Shown in pieces: positions 42,972-53,121 of a stretch of DNA of 64,000 bases. The notes beneath the pieces are model-generated. The model did no database searches, was not told where the DNA came from, and was given only the letters and a program-made list of their open reading frames with translations. Position numbers and translations under genes: made by a program. This DNA comes from Bacteroidales bacterium (GTDB taxonomy: Bacteria; Bacteroidota; Bacteroidia; Bacteroidales; P3), in assembly GCA_017960605.1 (NCBI GenBank), contig JAGCYV010000043.1, forward strand, positions 1-64,000, given 5' to 3'. Each line of letters begins with the position of its first letter. Positions within the stretch are counted from its first letter, which is position 1.

Positions 42972-44297
42972 ATGTTTGAGAACCTTAGTGGTAAGATAGA
43001 GAAAGCGTTACATACCCTTCGCGGGAAGGGTACGATTACCGATATCAATGTGGCCGAGACGGTCAAGGAGGTGCGCAAGGCCCTGCTGGACGCCGACGTG
43101 AGCTACCCGATAGCGAAGGAGTTTACCGACAAGGTGAAGGCCGAGGCGATGGGCCGCAACGTGATCCAGAGTATCGAGCCCGGCCAGCTGATGGTGAAGA
43201 TCGTGCACGAGAAGCTGACGGAGCTGATGGGCTCGGAGGCGGTGGATATCAACATGAAAGGGCAGCCGGCGGTGGTGCTCATCGCGGGCCTGCAGGGCTC
43301 GGGCAAGACGACGTTCAGCGCCAAGCTGGCCCATATGCTGCGGACGAAGCGTGCGAAGAACGTGATGCTGGTGGCGTGCGATGTTTACCGTCCGGCGGCC
43401 GTCAGCCAGCTGCAGACGCTGGGCGAGCAGATCGGCGTGCCTGTGTATTTCGAGGCGGGCAACCTGAATCCGGTGGAGATCGCCCAGAAGGCGGTGAAGG
43501 AGGCCAAGCTGAAGGGGGTGGATGTGGTGATCGTGGATACGGCCGGCCGCCTGGCGGTGGATGAGGAGATGATGGAGGAGATAGCGGCGCTGAAGCGCGG
43601 CCTGAATCCGCAGGAGACGCTGTTCGTGGTGGATGCGATGACGGGCCAGGATGCCGTGAACACGGCCAAGGCGTTCAACGAGAGGCTGGACTTCGACGGC
43701 GTGGTGCTGACGAAGCTGGACGGCGACACGCGCGGCGGCGCGGCCCTGACGATACGCTACACCGTCAAAAAGCCCATCAAGTTTGTGGGCGTGGGCGAGA
43801 AGATGGACGCGCTGGATGTGTTCCACCCCGACCGCATGGCGAACCGCATCCTCGGCATGGGCGACGTGGTGAGCCTGGTGGAGAGGGCGCAGGAGCAGTA
43901 TGACGAGGCGGAGGCGAGGAAGATCTCCAAGCGGTTGATGCACAACGAGTACAACTTCGAGGACTTCCTGTCGCAGATAGCGCAGATCAAGAAGATGGGG
44001 TCGATGAAGGACCTGATGGGGATGATCCCGGGCATGGACAAGCTGACGAAGAACGTGGAGATAAGCGACGACGCCTTCAAGCCGATAGAGGCGATGATAG
44101 GGAGCATGACGCCCTACGAACGGCAGCACCCCGGCTGCCTGAACGGAAGCCGCAAACAGCGCATCGCCGCCGGCAGCGGCCGCTCGATCCAGGAGCTGAA
44201 CCGGTTCCTGAAGCAGTTCGAGGACACGCGCAAGATGATGAAGATGGTCTCCAAAAACGGCGGGCGCGGGGGCCAGCGGCCCCGGTTGATACGTTGA
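42972..44297 (+). CDS. ffh: Signal recognition particle protein Ffh
   Basis: Ffh binds 4.5S RNA and signal sequences to target membrane proteins. The 441-residue protein has the N domain (MFENLSGKIEKALHTLRGKG), the G domain with GLQGSGKTT, DVYRPAAVSQL, DTAGRLAVDEE and TKLDGDTRGGAAL, and the M domain (about 300-435) with GSRKQRIAAGSG. The ATG at 42972 gives the canonical N-terminus. The final residues (RPRLIR) and the TGA stop are encoded by an 8-bp array that continues to folD, so the C-terminus may have been reset by the repeat. Confidence 0.95.
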   Translation: MFENLSGKIEKALHTLRGKGTITDINVAETVKEVRKALLDADVSYPIAKEFTDKVKAEAMGRNVIQSIEPGQLMVKIVHEKLTELMGSEAVDINMKGQPAVVLIAGLQGSGKTTFSAKLAHMLRTKRAKNVMLVACDVYRPAAVSQLQTLGEQIGVPVYFEAGNLNPVEIAQKAVKEAKLKGVDVVIVDTAGRLAVDEEMMEEIAALKRGLNPQETLFVVDAMTGQDAVNTAKAFNERLDFDGVVLTKLDGDTRGGAALTIRYTVKKPIKFVGVGEKMDALDVFHPDRMANRILGMGDVVSLVERAQEQYDEAEARKISKRLMHNEYNFEDFLSQIAQIKKMGSMKDLMGMIPGMDKLTKNVEISDDAFKPIEAMIGSMTPYERQHPGCLNGSRKQRIAAGSGRSIQELNRFLKQFEDTRKMMKMVSKNGGRGGQRPRLIR

Positions 44298-44522
44298 TAG
44301 GTTGATAAGTTCCAGAGGCGATAATAAAGGATCAACGTAACAACATATCAACGTATAAACATATCAACTTATCAACGGATAAACCTATCAACGTATCAAC
44401 TTATCTGGTGTGCCGTCGGCTCAGCCGACAATCTATCAACCTATCAACTTATCAACGTATAAACATATCAACTTATCAACGGATAAACATATCAACTTAT
44501 CAACGTATAAACATATCAACAA
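44284..44522. repeat. Long 8-bp array with GTCGGCTGAGCCGAC element copy C (complement)
   Basis: TTGATACG/TTGATAGG words, then ATCAACGT, ATCAACTT, ATAAACAT words, mostly in 8-bp register, fill nearly the whole ffh-folD spacer. The element (on the complement) lies at about 44402-44440. Confidence 0.85.
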
Positions 44523-44525
44523 AAT

Positions 44526-45398
44526 ATGCTACAGTTATTGGACGGCAAGGCGACGGCTTTGCAAATCAAGGAGGAGATAGCCAACGAGGTGCGGAGCCTG
44601 ACGGCACAAGGACACCGTGCACCGCATCTGGCGGCTGTGATCGTGGGCACCGACGGCGCCAGCATGACCTACGTGGCCAACAAGGAGAAGGCAAGCCACG
44701 AGGTGGGCTTTACGTCGAGCGTGTATAGGATGTCGGAGACGACGACGGAGAAGCAGCTGCTGGAGACGATAGAGTTCTTGAACAACGACCCCGATATCGA
44801 CGGATTCATCGTGCAGCTGCCGCTGCCCAAACACATCGACGAGCAGCGGGTGATCAACGCCATCTCGCCCGACAAGGATGTGGATGGCTTCACGCCGGTG
44901 AACATCGGCCGCATGGTGCTGGGCGAGGAGTGCTTCACGCCGGCGACGCCGATGGGCATCTGCACGCTGCTGAGACGCTACGGCATCGAGACGGCGGGCA
45001 AGCACTGTGTGGTGCTGGGCCGTTCGAATATCGTGGGCACGCCGGTGGCCAACCTGCTGAGCCGCAAAGGGTTCGACTGCACGGTGACGATGTGCCACAG
45101 TAAGACGCAGAACCTGAAGGCGCTGACGCTCCAGGCGGATATCCTGGTGGTGGCGATCGGAAAGGCCGAGTTCGTGACGGCCGATATGGTGAAGGAGGGC
45201 GCCGTGCTGGTGGATGTGGGAATCCACCGTGTGGAGGACGCCACGAAGAAGAACGGCTACCGCGTGATCGGCGACGTGAAGCACGGCGAGGTGGATGCCA
45301 AATGCAGCTGGGTGACGCCGGTGCCCGGCGGCGTGGGCCCGCTGACGATAGTGAGCCTGCTGCAGAACACGATGCAAGCTTACAGGAAAAGGTTATAG
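44526..45398 (+). CDS. folD: Methylenetetrahydrofolate dehydrogenase / cyclohydrolase
   Basis: FolD interconverts methylene-, methenyl- and formyl-THF. The 290-residue cytosolic enzyme shows VIVGTDGASMTYVANKEKA with the catalytic Tyr and Lys, IDGFIVQLPLPKHID, DKDVDGFTPVN, TPMGICTLLRRYGI, GRSNIVGTPVANLL and TPVPGGVGPLTI. Length is normal. The upstream spacer is almost entirely repeat, ending 3 bp before the ATG; no promoter box is evident, so it may depend on the ffh transcript. A terminator follows immediately. Works with GcvT-derived one-carbon units. Confidence 0.96.
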   Translation: MLQLLDGKATALQIKEEIANEVRSLTAQGHRAPHLAAVIVGTDGASMTYVANKEKASHEVGFTSSVYRMSETTTEKQLLETIEFLNNDPDIDGFIVQLPLPKHIDEQRVINAISPDKDVDGFTPVNIGRMVLGEECFTPATPMGICTLLRRYGIETAGKHCVVLGRSNIVGTPVANLLSRKGFDCTVTMCHSKTQNLKALTLQADILVVAIGKAEFVTADMVKEGAVLVDVGIHRVEDATKKNGYRVIGDVKHGEVDAKCSWVTPVPGGVGPLTIVSLLQNTMQAYRKRL

Positions 45399-45428
45399 AA
45401 AAAAGCCGCCCATTCAGGCGGCTTTTTT
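45399..45428. terminator. Bidirectional terminator after folD
   Basis: AAAAAAGCCGCC, loop CATTCA, GGCGGCTTTTTT: perfect stem with T-runs on both strands, between convergent folD and the lipoprotein gene. Confidence 0.92.
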
Positions 45429-45429
45429 A

Positions 45430-45588
45430 GTGACTGAGTGACTGGGTGACTGAGTGAATTATGAATTATGATTTATGATTTATGAGTGGTCATAATTGAC
45501 AATTCACTATCAACATATCAACTTATCTGGTGTGCCGTCGGCTCAGCCGACAACCTATCAACATATCAACCTATCAACCTATCAACAA
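45430..45588. repeat. Composite spacer: 8-bp GTGACTGA, 7-bp ATGATTT and 8-bp ATCAACCT arrays with element copy D
   Basis: Three array types follow each other. The GTCGGCTGAGCCGAC element (complement orientation, about 45520-45556) sits within the ATCAAC words, as in copy C. Confidence 0.8.
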
Positions 45589-45592
45589 TATA

Positions 45593-46069
45593 TTATTGTT
45601 CGATGGCGTAGGTGACGGGTTTGGTGATGACGACGCGGAAGCGCATGGTGAGGAGCTCGTTGCGCATGGTGAGGTAGTCGTCGAGGTCGCTGAGCATGAA
45701 GGTGATCATGCCTTGCGAGATGTCGAAGCGGAGGTTGACGGGACGATAGACGGTGGCGCCGGTGCCGTCGGTGAACTGACGGGAATAGACATAGGGGAGG
45801 GGTTCCTGGTAGGAGGTGCCGCCGGAGGTGAGGATGAGATAGACATTGACGTCGCCGTTGGTGAGCACTTCGGAGTTGATGCTCGGGCAACGGTAGTCGT
45901 AGTACATGGTGCCGACTTCGCGGGTGTCGTCCCAGAGGTCGTTGGTGATGGTGACGTACTCGGTGATGGTCTGGGTGCTGTCGATGAGGGCGGTCTTGCT
46001 GCAGGAGGAGAAGAGCATGCTCATGGCGACGGCGGCCATCAGGAATCCTGATAAGATTGTCTTTTTCAT
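45593..46069 (-). CDS. Lipoprotein of unknown function
   Basis: A 158-residue protein with a lipoprotein signal (MKKTILSGFLMAAVAMSMLF then SSCSK). The mature part is beta-rich (TITEYVTITNDLWDD, EVLTNGDVNVYLILTSGG, YRPVNLRFDISQGMITFML), probably a small beta-sandwich; no family was recognised. The ATG at 46069 starts the signal peptide; a longer frame upstream crosses the promoter and is rejected. Convergent with folD, divergent from rpoD. Confidence 0.68.
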   Translation of the reverse strand: MKKTILSGFLMAAVAMSMLFSSCSKTALIDSTQTITEYVTITNDLWDDTREVGTMYYDYRCPSINSEVLTNGDVNVYLILTSGGTSYQEPLPYVYSRQFTDGTGATVYRPVNLRFDISQGMITFMLSDLDDYLTMRNELLTMRFRVVITKPVTYAIEQ

Positions 46070-46131
46070 GGTTCTATGTTTTTCTATTTTTTGAAATAAC
46101 GTGATTGTGTTGTCTTTATTGTTTCCGGATG

Positions 46132-46139
46132 CAAAATTA
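46132..46139 (-). promoter_or_regulatory. -7 promoter box for the 45593 lipoprotein gene
   Basis: TAATTTTG on the minus strand, about 62 nt upstream of the ATG at 46069. Confidence 0.55.
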
Positions 46140-46266
46140 CGGAATAAAAGTGAGGAAAATTCCGATGGCGGACATAATTTTATGAAAAAAGTTTTTGGGG
46201 GACGTAACAAAACGGATGTTTTTGCGTTATTGAGTCAAAAAACAGGTGATAATTTAGCGCACGAGT

Positions 46267-47127
46267 ATGAGACAACTGAAGATTACGCATTCTATTACCA
46301 ACCGCGATATCAAGTCGTTGGACAAATACCTGCAGGATATCTGCAGCGAGGAGCTGCTGACTCCGGAGCAGGAGGTGCAGCTGGCGCAGCGGATCAAGCA
46401 GGGCGACCAGGCGGCGCTGGAGCGTCTGACGAAGGCGAACCTGAGGTTTGTGGTGTCGGTGGCCAAGCAGTACCAGAACCAAGGCCTTTCGCTTCCCGAC
46501 CTCATCAACGAAGGTAATGTGGGATTGATCAAAGCCGCGAAGCGTTTCGACGAGACGCGCGGTTTCAAATTCATATCCTATGCGGTGTGGTGGATTCGCC
46601 AGAGCATCCTGCAGGCCATCGCCGAGAACAGCCGCATCGTGCGCCTGCCGAGCAACCAGTTGGGCGCTTTGAACAAGCTGAAGAAGGAAATCAGCAAGCT
46701 GGAGCAGCAGCTGGAGCGTCCGCCATCGGAGGAGGAACTGGCCGAGATTCTGGATATCCCCGAGGATAAGATCAAGGCCATCATGGGCATCAGCGGCCGC
46801 CATGTGAGCATCGACGCCCCGTTGGCAAGCGACGAGGATGTGAATTTCGTGGATGTGCTGCCTAACGAGGACACCCCGCCGACGGACAGCAAGTTGATGC
46901 AGGAGAGCCTGTCGCAGGAGATCGAGCGTTGCCTCTCGACGCTGACGGAGTACGAGCGCGAGGTGATCAAGATGTATTTCGGCATCGGCCTGCCGCATCC
47001 GCTGAGCCTCGACGAGATAGCGATGAAGTTCAACCTGACACGCGAGCGTGTGCGCCAAATCAAGGAGAAAGGCATCAAACGGTTGAAGAGCAGCTCGAAG
47101 AGCAAGCATCTGAAGGCGTATTTGTAA
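46267..47127 (+). CDS. rpoD: Housekeeping RNA polymerase sigma factor (RpoD, short Bacteroidota type)
   Basis: The 286-residue sigma-70 protein lacks region 1.1, as is usual in Bacteroidota. Region 1.2/2 is seen in [20 protein letters not shown] and [20 protein letters not shown], with [16 protein letters not shown] as the -10-recognising helix. Region 3 is around 130-200, and region 4 carries the HTH ([20 protein letters not shown]). This lineage-specific sigma reads the TAnnTTTG promoters seen throughout the window. It is followed by a 7-bp array and rsmG. Confidence 0.95.
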   Translation: MRQLKITHSITNRDIKSLDKYLQDICSEELLTPEQEVQLAQRIKQGDQAALERLTKANLRFVVSVAKQYQNQGLSLPDLINEGNVGLIKAAKRFDETRGFKFISYAVWWIRQSILQAIAENSRIVRLPSNQLGALNKLKKEISKLEQQLERPPSEEELAEILDIPEDKIKAIMGISGRHVSIDAPLASDEDVNFVDVLPNEDTPPTDSKLMQESLSQEIERCLSTLTEYEREVIKMYFGIGLPHPLSLDEIAMKFNLTRERVRQIKEKGIKRLKSSSKSKHLKAYL

Positions 47128-47190
47128 AGGTTATAGGTTATAGGTTATAGGTTATAGAGATTTAATATTGTTTATTGGTTATAGAGGTTG
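47128..47190. repeat. 7-bp array (GGTTATA words) between rpoD and rsmG
   Basis: GGTTATA repeated in register, then degenerate copies, running up to and into the TTG start of rsmG. Confidence 0.7.
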
Positions 47191-47808
47191 GATATTATAT
47201 TGAAATATTTTCCAGGGTTGACGGAGCGGCAGAAGGAACAGTTTGCCGCTCTGTTGCCTTTGTATGAGGAGTGGAACGCGCAGATCAACGTCATCTCACG
47301 CAAGGACATGGAGCATTTCTACGAGCACCATGTGCTGCATTCGCTGGCCATAGCCAAGGTGATGCGTTTCAAGCCGATGGCCGAGGTGCTGGATGTGGGC
47401 ACGGGCGGCGGTTTCCCCGGGGTGCCGCTGGCGGTGATGTTTCCCGAAAGCCGCTTCACGCTGATTGACTCGATAGGAAAGAAGATCAAGGTGGTCGGCG
47501 ATGTGGTGGAGAAGCTGGGATTGACCAATACCCATGCGCAGCAGATCCGTGCGGAGCAGCTGGAGGGTGAGTTCGATTTTGTTGTCTCGAGGGCGGTCAC
47601 CACGCTGGGCGAGTTTGTGCCGTGGGTGAAGACGAAGATTTCTAAAACGCAGTATCATCCCCTGCATAACGGTATCCTGTACCTCAAAGGGGGAGACCTG
47701 ACGAATGAGTTGTTCGCGTTCCGCCACAAGGTGAAGACGTGGGACATCGCGGAGTGGTTCGAAGAGGAGTTCTTCGAGACCAAGAAGGTGATTTACCTGC
47801 CGTTGTAG
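47188..47808 (+). CDS. rsmG: 16S rRNA (guanine-N7) methyltransferase RsmG
   Basis: RsmG methylates G527 of 16S rRNA. The 206-residue protein has VLDVGTGGGFPGVPLAV (SAM-binding motif I), FTLIDSIGKK, and FDFVVSRAVTTL. The N-terminus MDIILKYFPGLTERQKEQF fits the family, but its first codon is TTG at 47188 (or TTG at 47200). No ATG is available, and a 7-bp array abuts the start. Confidence 0.92.
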   Translation: MDIILKYFPGLTERQKEQFAALLPLYEEWNAQINVISRKDMEHFYEHHVLHSLAIAKVMRFKPMAEVLDVGTGGGFPGVPLAVMFPESRFTLIDSIGKKIKVVGDVVEKLGLTNTHAQQIRAEQLEGEFDFVVSRAVTTLGEFVPWVKTKISKTQYHPLHNGILYLKGGDLTNELFAFRHKVKTWDIAEWFEEEFFETKKVIYLPL

Positions 47809-47823
47809 CGGCGGGTATTTTTT

Positions 47824-48797
<974 letters not shown>

Positions 48798-48798
<1 letters not shown>

Positions 48799-50135
48799 TA
48801 CTTCAGGTTTTCAAACACACAGTCTTTGAATTCGTCGCTGAGGTGGATGTAGGTGATCTCCATCTGGCGGCGTGCCCATTGGCGCAGTTTTTCCTGTTTG
48901 GCGTTGGCCAGGGCCGCGTTGTAGATGTTGTCGTAGTCGTCGGTGAGGTTGGCGCGGTGGGCGGCATGCTTCTTGTTGAGGCGCACGATGCGGTAGGCGT
49001 CGCGGTTGTCGCCGGTCTTCATGGCGGTGGCGTTGCTGATCTGCCCCTCGTCCATGCCGGTGATGCCCACGTTGTAGTATTTCTCGTTGATTACCTGCTT
49101 GTCGAAGCGTGTGCTTCCGTCGGGTGCTACGGCGGTACCGCCCTGTTTGGCGTTGGCGGCGGTGCTGTATTGTTTGGCGGCCTCCTCAAAGCTGATGTGA
49201 CCGGCACGGATCTCGGTGGCGATGCTGTCCAGCTTCATGCGTGCCCGCAGCAGGTCGTCGGAGGAAACCTTGGGGGTGATGAGGATATGGCGGGCATTGA
49301 CGGTATTGCCTCGACGTTCGATGAGCTGGATGATGTGGAAACCGAACTGGGTCTCGATGATGGGCGACACCTCGCCGGGTTTGAGGGCGAAGGCTGCCGC
49401 TTCGAATTCGCTGACCATCCTGCCCCGGGGGAAGAATCCCAGTTCGCCGCCTTTCTTGGCGGAACCCGGGTCTTGGGAATAGAGTGTGGCCAGCATGGAG
49501 AATTTCTCGCCTTTCAGCACTCGTTCACGCAGTTCGGCCAGTTGTGTGCGCACGCGGTCGCGTTCGGCTTCGGATATCTCGGGCTGTATCTCGATTTCGG
49601 AGAACTCGTAGCGTTCCGGGATGGTGGGCAGGCTGTCGGCGGGCAGGCTGTTGAAGAAGTCGGCCACTTCGCGCGGCGTCATCTTGATGTCGCCGGTCAG
49701 TTTGTACTGCACACGGCCGGAGATGAGGTAGTTCTTGATCATCCGCTCGTATTGCTCCTTGAGTTCCTCATAGGAGAAACCTGTGGCTTCGCGCAACGCC
49801 TCCTTGGAGCCGTATTGCATCAGGTCGTTCTGCAGGTATTCCTGCACGTATTGGGAGACCTCTTCGTCGGTCACCTCGGCATCCACGCTGTCAATCTCGC
49901 CCTTGTGTATCAGCAACTGGTTGAGGATGAGGTTCTCGAGGATGGCACAACGGTTCTCCTGGCGGTTCTCGCTACCCAGGCGCAGGCGCATCTGGGCATA
50001 GGAGCGGTCGATGTCGGAGTATTTGATGATGTTGCGTCCCACGATGGCGGCCACACCGTCGATGATGGTTTCCTGGGCACGGAGTGTGGGAAGGCAGAGA
50101 AGTAGCAGTACTGCTGCTGTGAGTATTTTCTTCAT
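48798..50135 (-). CDS. Periplasmic SurA-like chaperone / peptidyl-prolyl isomerase
   Basis: A 445-residue exported protein (signal [20 protein letters not shown]). The N-terminal SurA domain ([18 protein letters not shown], about 28-45) is followed by two parvulin PpiC domains: about 170-270 ([35 protein letters not shown]) and 275-375 ([20 protein letters not shown]). SurA helps fold outer-membrane beta-barrels, relevant to the T9SS and RND/TolC proteins here. Third of three consecutive folding-factor genes. Confidence 0.88.
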
Positions 50136-50138
50136 GGT

Positions 50139-50990
50139 TTACTTGTAACGTTTTACGTCACCGCTCTTCTCGGCCTCGCTCAGCAGGTCGGATTGCAAGC
50201 GGTTGAGGATGTCCAGCTTGCGGTGGTTGAGGATGATGGAGCGGATGTTTTCTGTCTGTAGTTCCAACGGGGAGAGCTCGTCGGAGACTTTGTAGTCGAT
50301 GATGCGCACCAGATAGGTGGTGCTGTCGTCGGTGAGTTGGATGGTGCGGTTCTGCCGCAGGTAGAGGCTCTCGTTGTAGGTGGTGATGGGAACGACGCCT
50401 TGCAGGGCGAAGAACGACATCCAGCTGTCGGCGTCATAGTATCCGCTCAATCCGTGACGGCGTGCGGTGGCTTCGAGCTCCACGATATCGGTCTCGCCGA
50501 AATTGCTCTTCCACAAGGTCTTCTTGAGTTTGGCGATTGCGGGCGATTTGGCCGGCGCCTTCACATAGACGGCTTTGACGATGGTGTTCTTGAGTTTGAA
50601 TTCGTCGCGGTGTTCTTCGTAGTAGGCAGCCATCTGGTCGTCGGTGACGTTGGTGTCGAGCAGCTGGTTGACAATCTGCTGCTCGTAGGCATAGATGAGC
50701 AGGCTGTTCTTGTATTCGCCCAGTTGGCGTTCAAAGTTGTCGTTGATGTTCTTCTCCGCTTTGGAGAGCAGCACGGTTTGCCGTATCCATTGGTCGATGT
50801 AGTTGCCCACGATGGTGGCGCTGTCTTCCTCGCTGACCCCTTCGCCGACCAATCCGTCCAGGTCGTTGAGGTGCAGTTCGTGGTCGTATGCACGGGCCAC
50901 CACAGGCGAGGTGTCGGCCTGACGGCGATGACAGGCGGAGAACGTCAGCAGCAGTGCCAGAAGACTAATAGTTAATCGTGCGGAGGACAT
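50139..50990 (-). CDS. Lipoprotein related to SurA N-terminal (PPIase-associated) domain, without parvulin core
   Basis: A 283-residue predicted lipoprotein (signal MSSARLTISLLALLLTFSAC). Residues about 35-140 are helical and resemble the SurA/PpiD chaperone part (NLIDQWIRQTV-type helices, for example NYIDQWIRQTVLLSKAEKN, and TDDQMAAYYEEHRDEF). I see no intact parvulin active-site pattern after it (about 150-240). It overlaps the upstream PPIase gene by 26 bp and precedes the SurA-like gene by 3 bp, so the three are one unit and this may be a non-catalytic partner. Confidence 0.72.
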   Translation of the reverse strand: MSSARLTISLLALLLTFSACHRRQADTSPVVARAYDHELHLNDLDGLVGEGVSEEDSATIVGNYIDQWIRQTVLLSKAEKNINDNFERQLGEYKNSLLIYAYEQQIVNQLLDTNVTDDQMAAYYEEHRDEFKLKNTIVKAVYVKAPAKSPAIAKLKKTLWKSNFGETDIVELEATARRHGLSGYYDADSWMSFFALQGVVPITTYNESLYLRQNRTIQLTDDSTTYLVRIIDYKVSDELSPLELQTENIRSIILNHRKLDILNRLQSDLLSEAEKSGDVKRYK

Positions 50991-53073
50991 CGCGGTGTAT
51001 CTTCACGTTGTATTTTTCCTTCAACTGCTCGTTGAGGCGTTTCTCCAGTTCGTTTTGGTAGCCGTTGAGGTAGTAGCCTTTGGCCGAGCGGATGTCTTTC
51101 AGCGAACGCGGCAGGATCTCCTCCACCGCCACAATGCGGTAGCCTCTCGGTTGGGGCTGGATGTAGGTGCCTTCCTTCCATTGGTCGGCTTGCAGCAGTT
51201 TCTGGCGGGTCTGCTCCACCAAATCCACGCTGACCTCCACGAGGTCGTCTGCCGGATATTTCTTGCGGTTGATTTTCTTCAGCAGCATCTCTTTCATGTC
51301 GCTGCTGCCCTTGCTCTTCAGGCGGGCTTTCTCCACCAGCTGCTGTGCTTTCTCGGGCGCGAGGGCGTCGCTGTTGTTCACCGTGAGCGTGGTCACCCTT
51401 GCACGGGGATGGAAGAAATAGATGGAGTCGTCGGGGTTGTTGAGGCTCTTGGTGCGGCTTTCGCGGTCGTAGTATTTGAAGAATCCCGCCGTGTCGATGA
51501 CTGCGGCGCTCCAGATCATACGGTCGTTGTAGTTGAAAATCATCAATCCGCGGCGATACTCATTGACCAGCTCCGCAAATTCCGCGTTCTCGTTCTCCAA
51601 CTGGCTGTCGGCATAGTCGATGGAGACGCTGTCGAGGAACTCGGCATATTTGTTGCGCACGTAGTAGTCAATCGTCACCACGTTGGTTCTCTCCTGTTTT
51701 CTCTTGATGTATTTGGCTACGTCGAGTGCCGTGTAGCGTTTGGCCGGGGTGATGACCAAGGCGGTGGTGTCCTTGAAGACGGAGTCCTTGAAGCGCCACT
51801 GGCCCGTAATCACGGAGTCGGACACGTGTGCAATCAGGTAGTCGAGCGAAGCCATCATCTTCACGGGCTCAGCGGTCTTCTTTTTGCCCTTCTTGGCTTT
51901 GACGGCCTTGGGTTGTGCCACGGGCGTCACGGTGCAATCCACGATGCCGTATTTCTTGCGGCAGTCGGCGGCGAAGGTGGTGCGCGAGGCGGTGCCGCGC
52001 TGGTCGCGGGTCATCTTCTGCTTGTAGTAGCCTTTCAGGCTTTCCAGCGGAGGCAGGGTGTCGCGTTTGATAAGCTTCACGATGTGCCAGCCGTATTGGG
52101 TGAAGAAAGGCTCCGAGAACTCGCCCTCGTTCATGTTGGCGATGGCGTGGATGTATTCCGGCGGCAGTTGCGACAAGGTGGCGTTGGCCAGCACTCCGCC
52201 TTCGTCGGCTGTGGTGCGGTCGTCGCTCTGGCGGGCCAGGCGTTCGAAGCTGACGCCGTTCTTCAGCTGCTGGTAGATCTTGTTGATGTCAAGCGCTCTG
52301 TCGCTGGAGTCTTTGCTGTGGAGCCAGATGTGGGCCATCGTGACCTCTCCGTAGAGGCCTTCCACGCGGTCAAGCAGCTTGATGAGGTGGTATCCGTACT
52401 GGGTTCTCACAGGCATGCTCACCTCGCCCACTTTCAGTGCGTAGGCGGCGTTCTCGAACGGATAGACCATGTTGAACACGGAGAAATAACCCAGGTCGCC
52501 CTCGTTGGGACGCGAGGGAGCCTGCGGGTTGAAGCGATGCAGAATCTCCGAGGTGACGGCATGGAAGTCCTCGCCGTCCTCGACGATGCGTTTGCGCAGC
52601 GCCATGATGTAGTTGTAGGCCCGCAGGGTGTCTGCGGGCGAGGCATCCTTCTCGACAGGTATCAGCAGATGGGCGGCGCGGAGCGAGGTGTGGTTGCGTT
52701 CGTAGGCCTCGGCCAGCAGGCGGTCCATTACGGTCGAGTCGGTCAGGTAGGGGGCGGCCAGTTCCTTGCGGTACTGGTTCAGCTCTTTCTTCAGGCGGGC
52801 AGTGGTGTCGAATCCCCGAGCGATAGCGTCGCGCTCTTTGGCACGGAACAGGGCGTAGAGTTCGGCATATTCCTCGAGGGCGACACGCTTCTCGGTCTCG
52901 GTGACACCTTTCTTGGCCGCCAGCTGGTTGCCGACGTTATTGTTGAACTCTTGCATGAACTCCGACTGGCGAATCTTCTGCCCGTCAACCTCGATGACGA
53001 TAGGGTCGTTCTGAGCCATCAAAGCGGTGCAGGAAAGTGCTGCAACAGTCAATATCAGAAATGCTCTCTTCAT
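50965..53073 (-). CDS. Large periplasmic peptidyl-prolyl isomerase with two parvulin domains
   Basis: A 702-residue exported folding factor (signal MKRAFLILTVAALSCTALMA). An N-terminal chaperone segment (about 22-120) is followed by a first parvulin domain (about 128-232: SLRAAHLLIPVEKDASPADT, RTQYGYHLIKLLDRV) and a second (about 235-340: VTMAHIWLHSKDSSDRALDI, TQYGWHIVKLIKR). About 350 C-terminal residues have charged helical sequence and no recognised domain. Likely assists outer-membrane protein folding. It begins 48 bp after guaB on the same strand. Confidence 0.88.
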   Translation of the reverse strand: MKRAFLILTVAALSCTALMAQNDPIVIEVDGQKIRQSEFMQEFNNNVGNQLAAKKGVTETEKRVALEEYAELYALFRAKERDAIARGFDTTARLKKELNQYRKELAAPYLTDSTVMDRLLAEAYERNHTSLRAAHLLIPVEKDASPADTLRAYNYIMALRKRIVEDGEDFHAVTSEILHRFNPQAPSRPNEGDLGYFSVFNMVYPFENAAYALKVGEVSMPVRTQYGYHLIKLLDRVEGLYGEVTMAHIWLHSKDSSDRALDINKIYQQLKNGVSFERLARQSDDRTTADEGGVLANATLSQLPPEYIHAIANMNEGEFSEPFFTQYGWHIVKLIKRDTLPPLESLKGYYKQKMTRDQRGTASRTTFAADCRKKYGIVDCTVTPVAQPKAVKAKKGKKKTAEPVKMMASLDYLIAHVSDSVITGQWRFKDSVFKDTTALVITPAKRYTALDVAKYIKRKQERTNVVTIDYYVRNKYAEFLDSVSIDYADSQLENENAEFAELVNEYRRGLMIFNYNDRMIWSAAVIDTAGFFKYYDRESRTKSLNNPDDSIYFFHPRARVTTLTVNNSDALAPEKAQQLVEKARLKSKGSSDMKEMLLKKINRKKYPADDLVEVSVDLVEQTRQKLLQADQWKEGTYIQPQPRGYRIVAVEEILPRSLKDIRSAKGYYLNGYQNELEKRLNEQLKEKYNVKIHRDVLRTINY

Positions 53074-53121
53074 TTGTCTTGTCTCTTTAGCTACTTGTCT
53101 CCTTGACTCCTGTGGTTTCTT

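Noticed and set aside
46070..46210. N-terminal extension of the 45593 lipoprotein
   Set aside because: It crosses the promoter box at 46132-46139, whereas the ATG at 46069 begins a clean lipoprotein signal peptide.
50995..53106. A 703-codon open frame opposite the large PPIase gene
   Set aside because: Same antisense artefact. The minus-strand product has a signal peptide and parvulin motifs, the plus-strand one has none.
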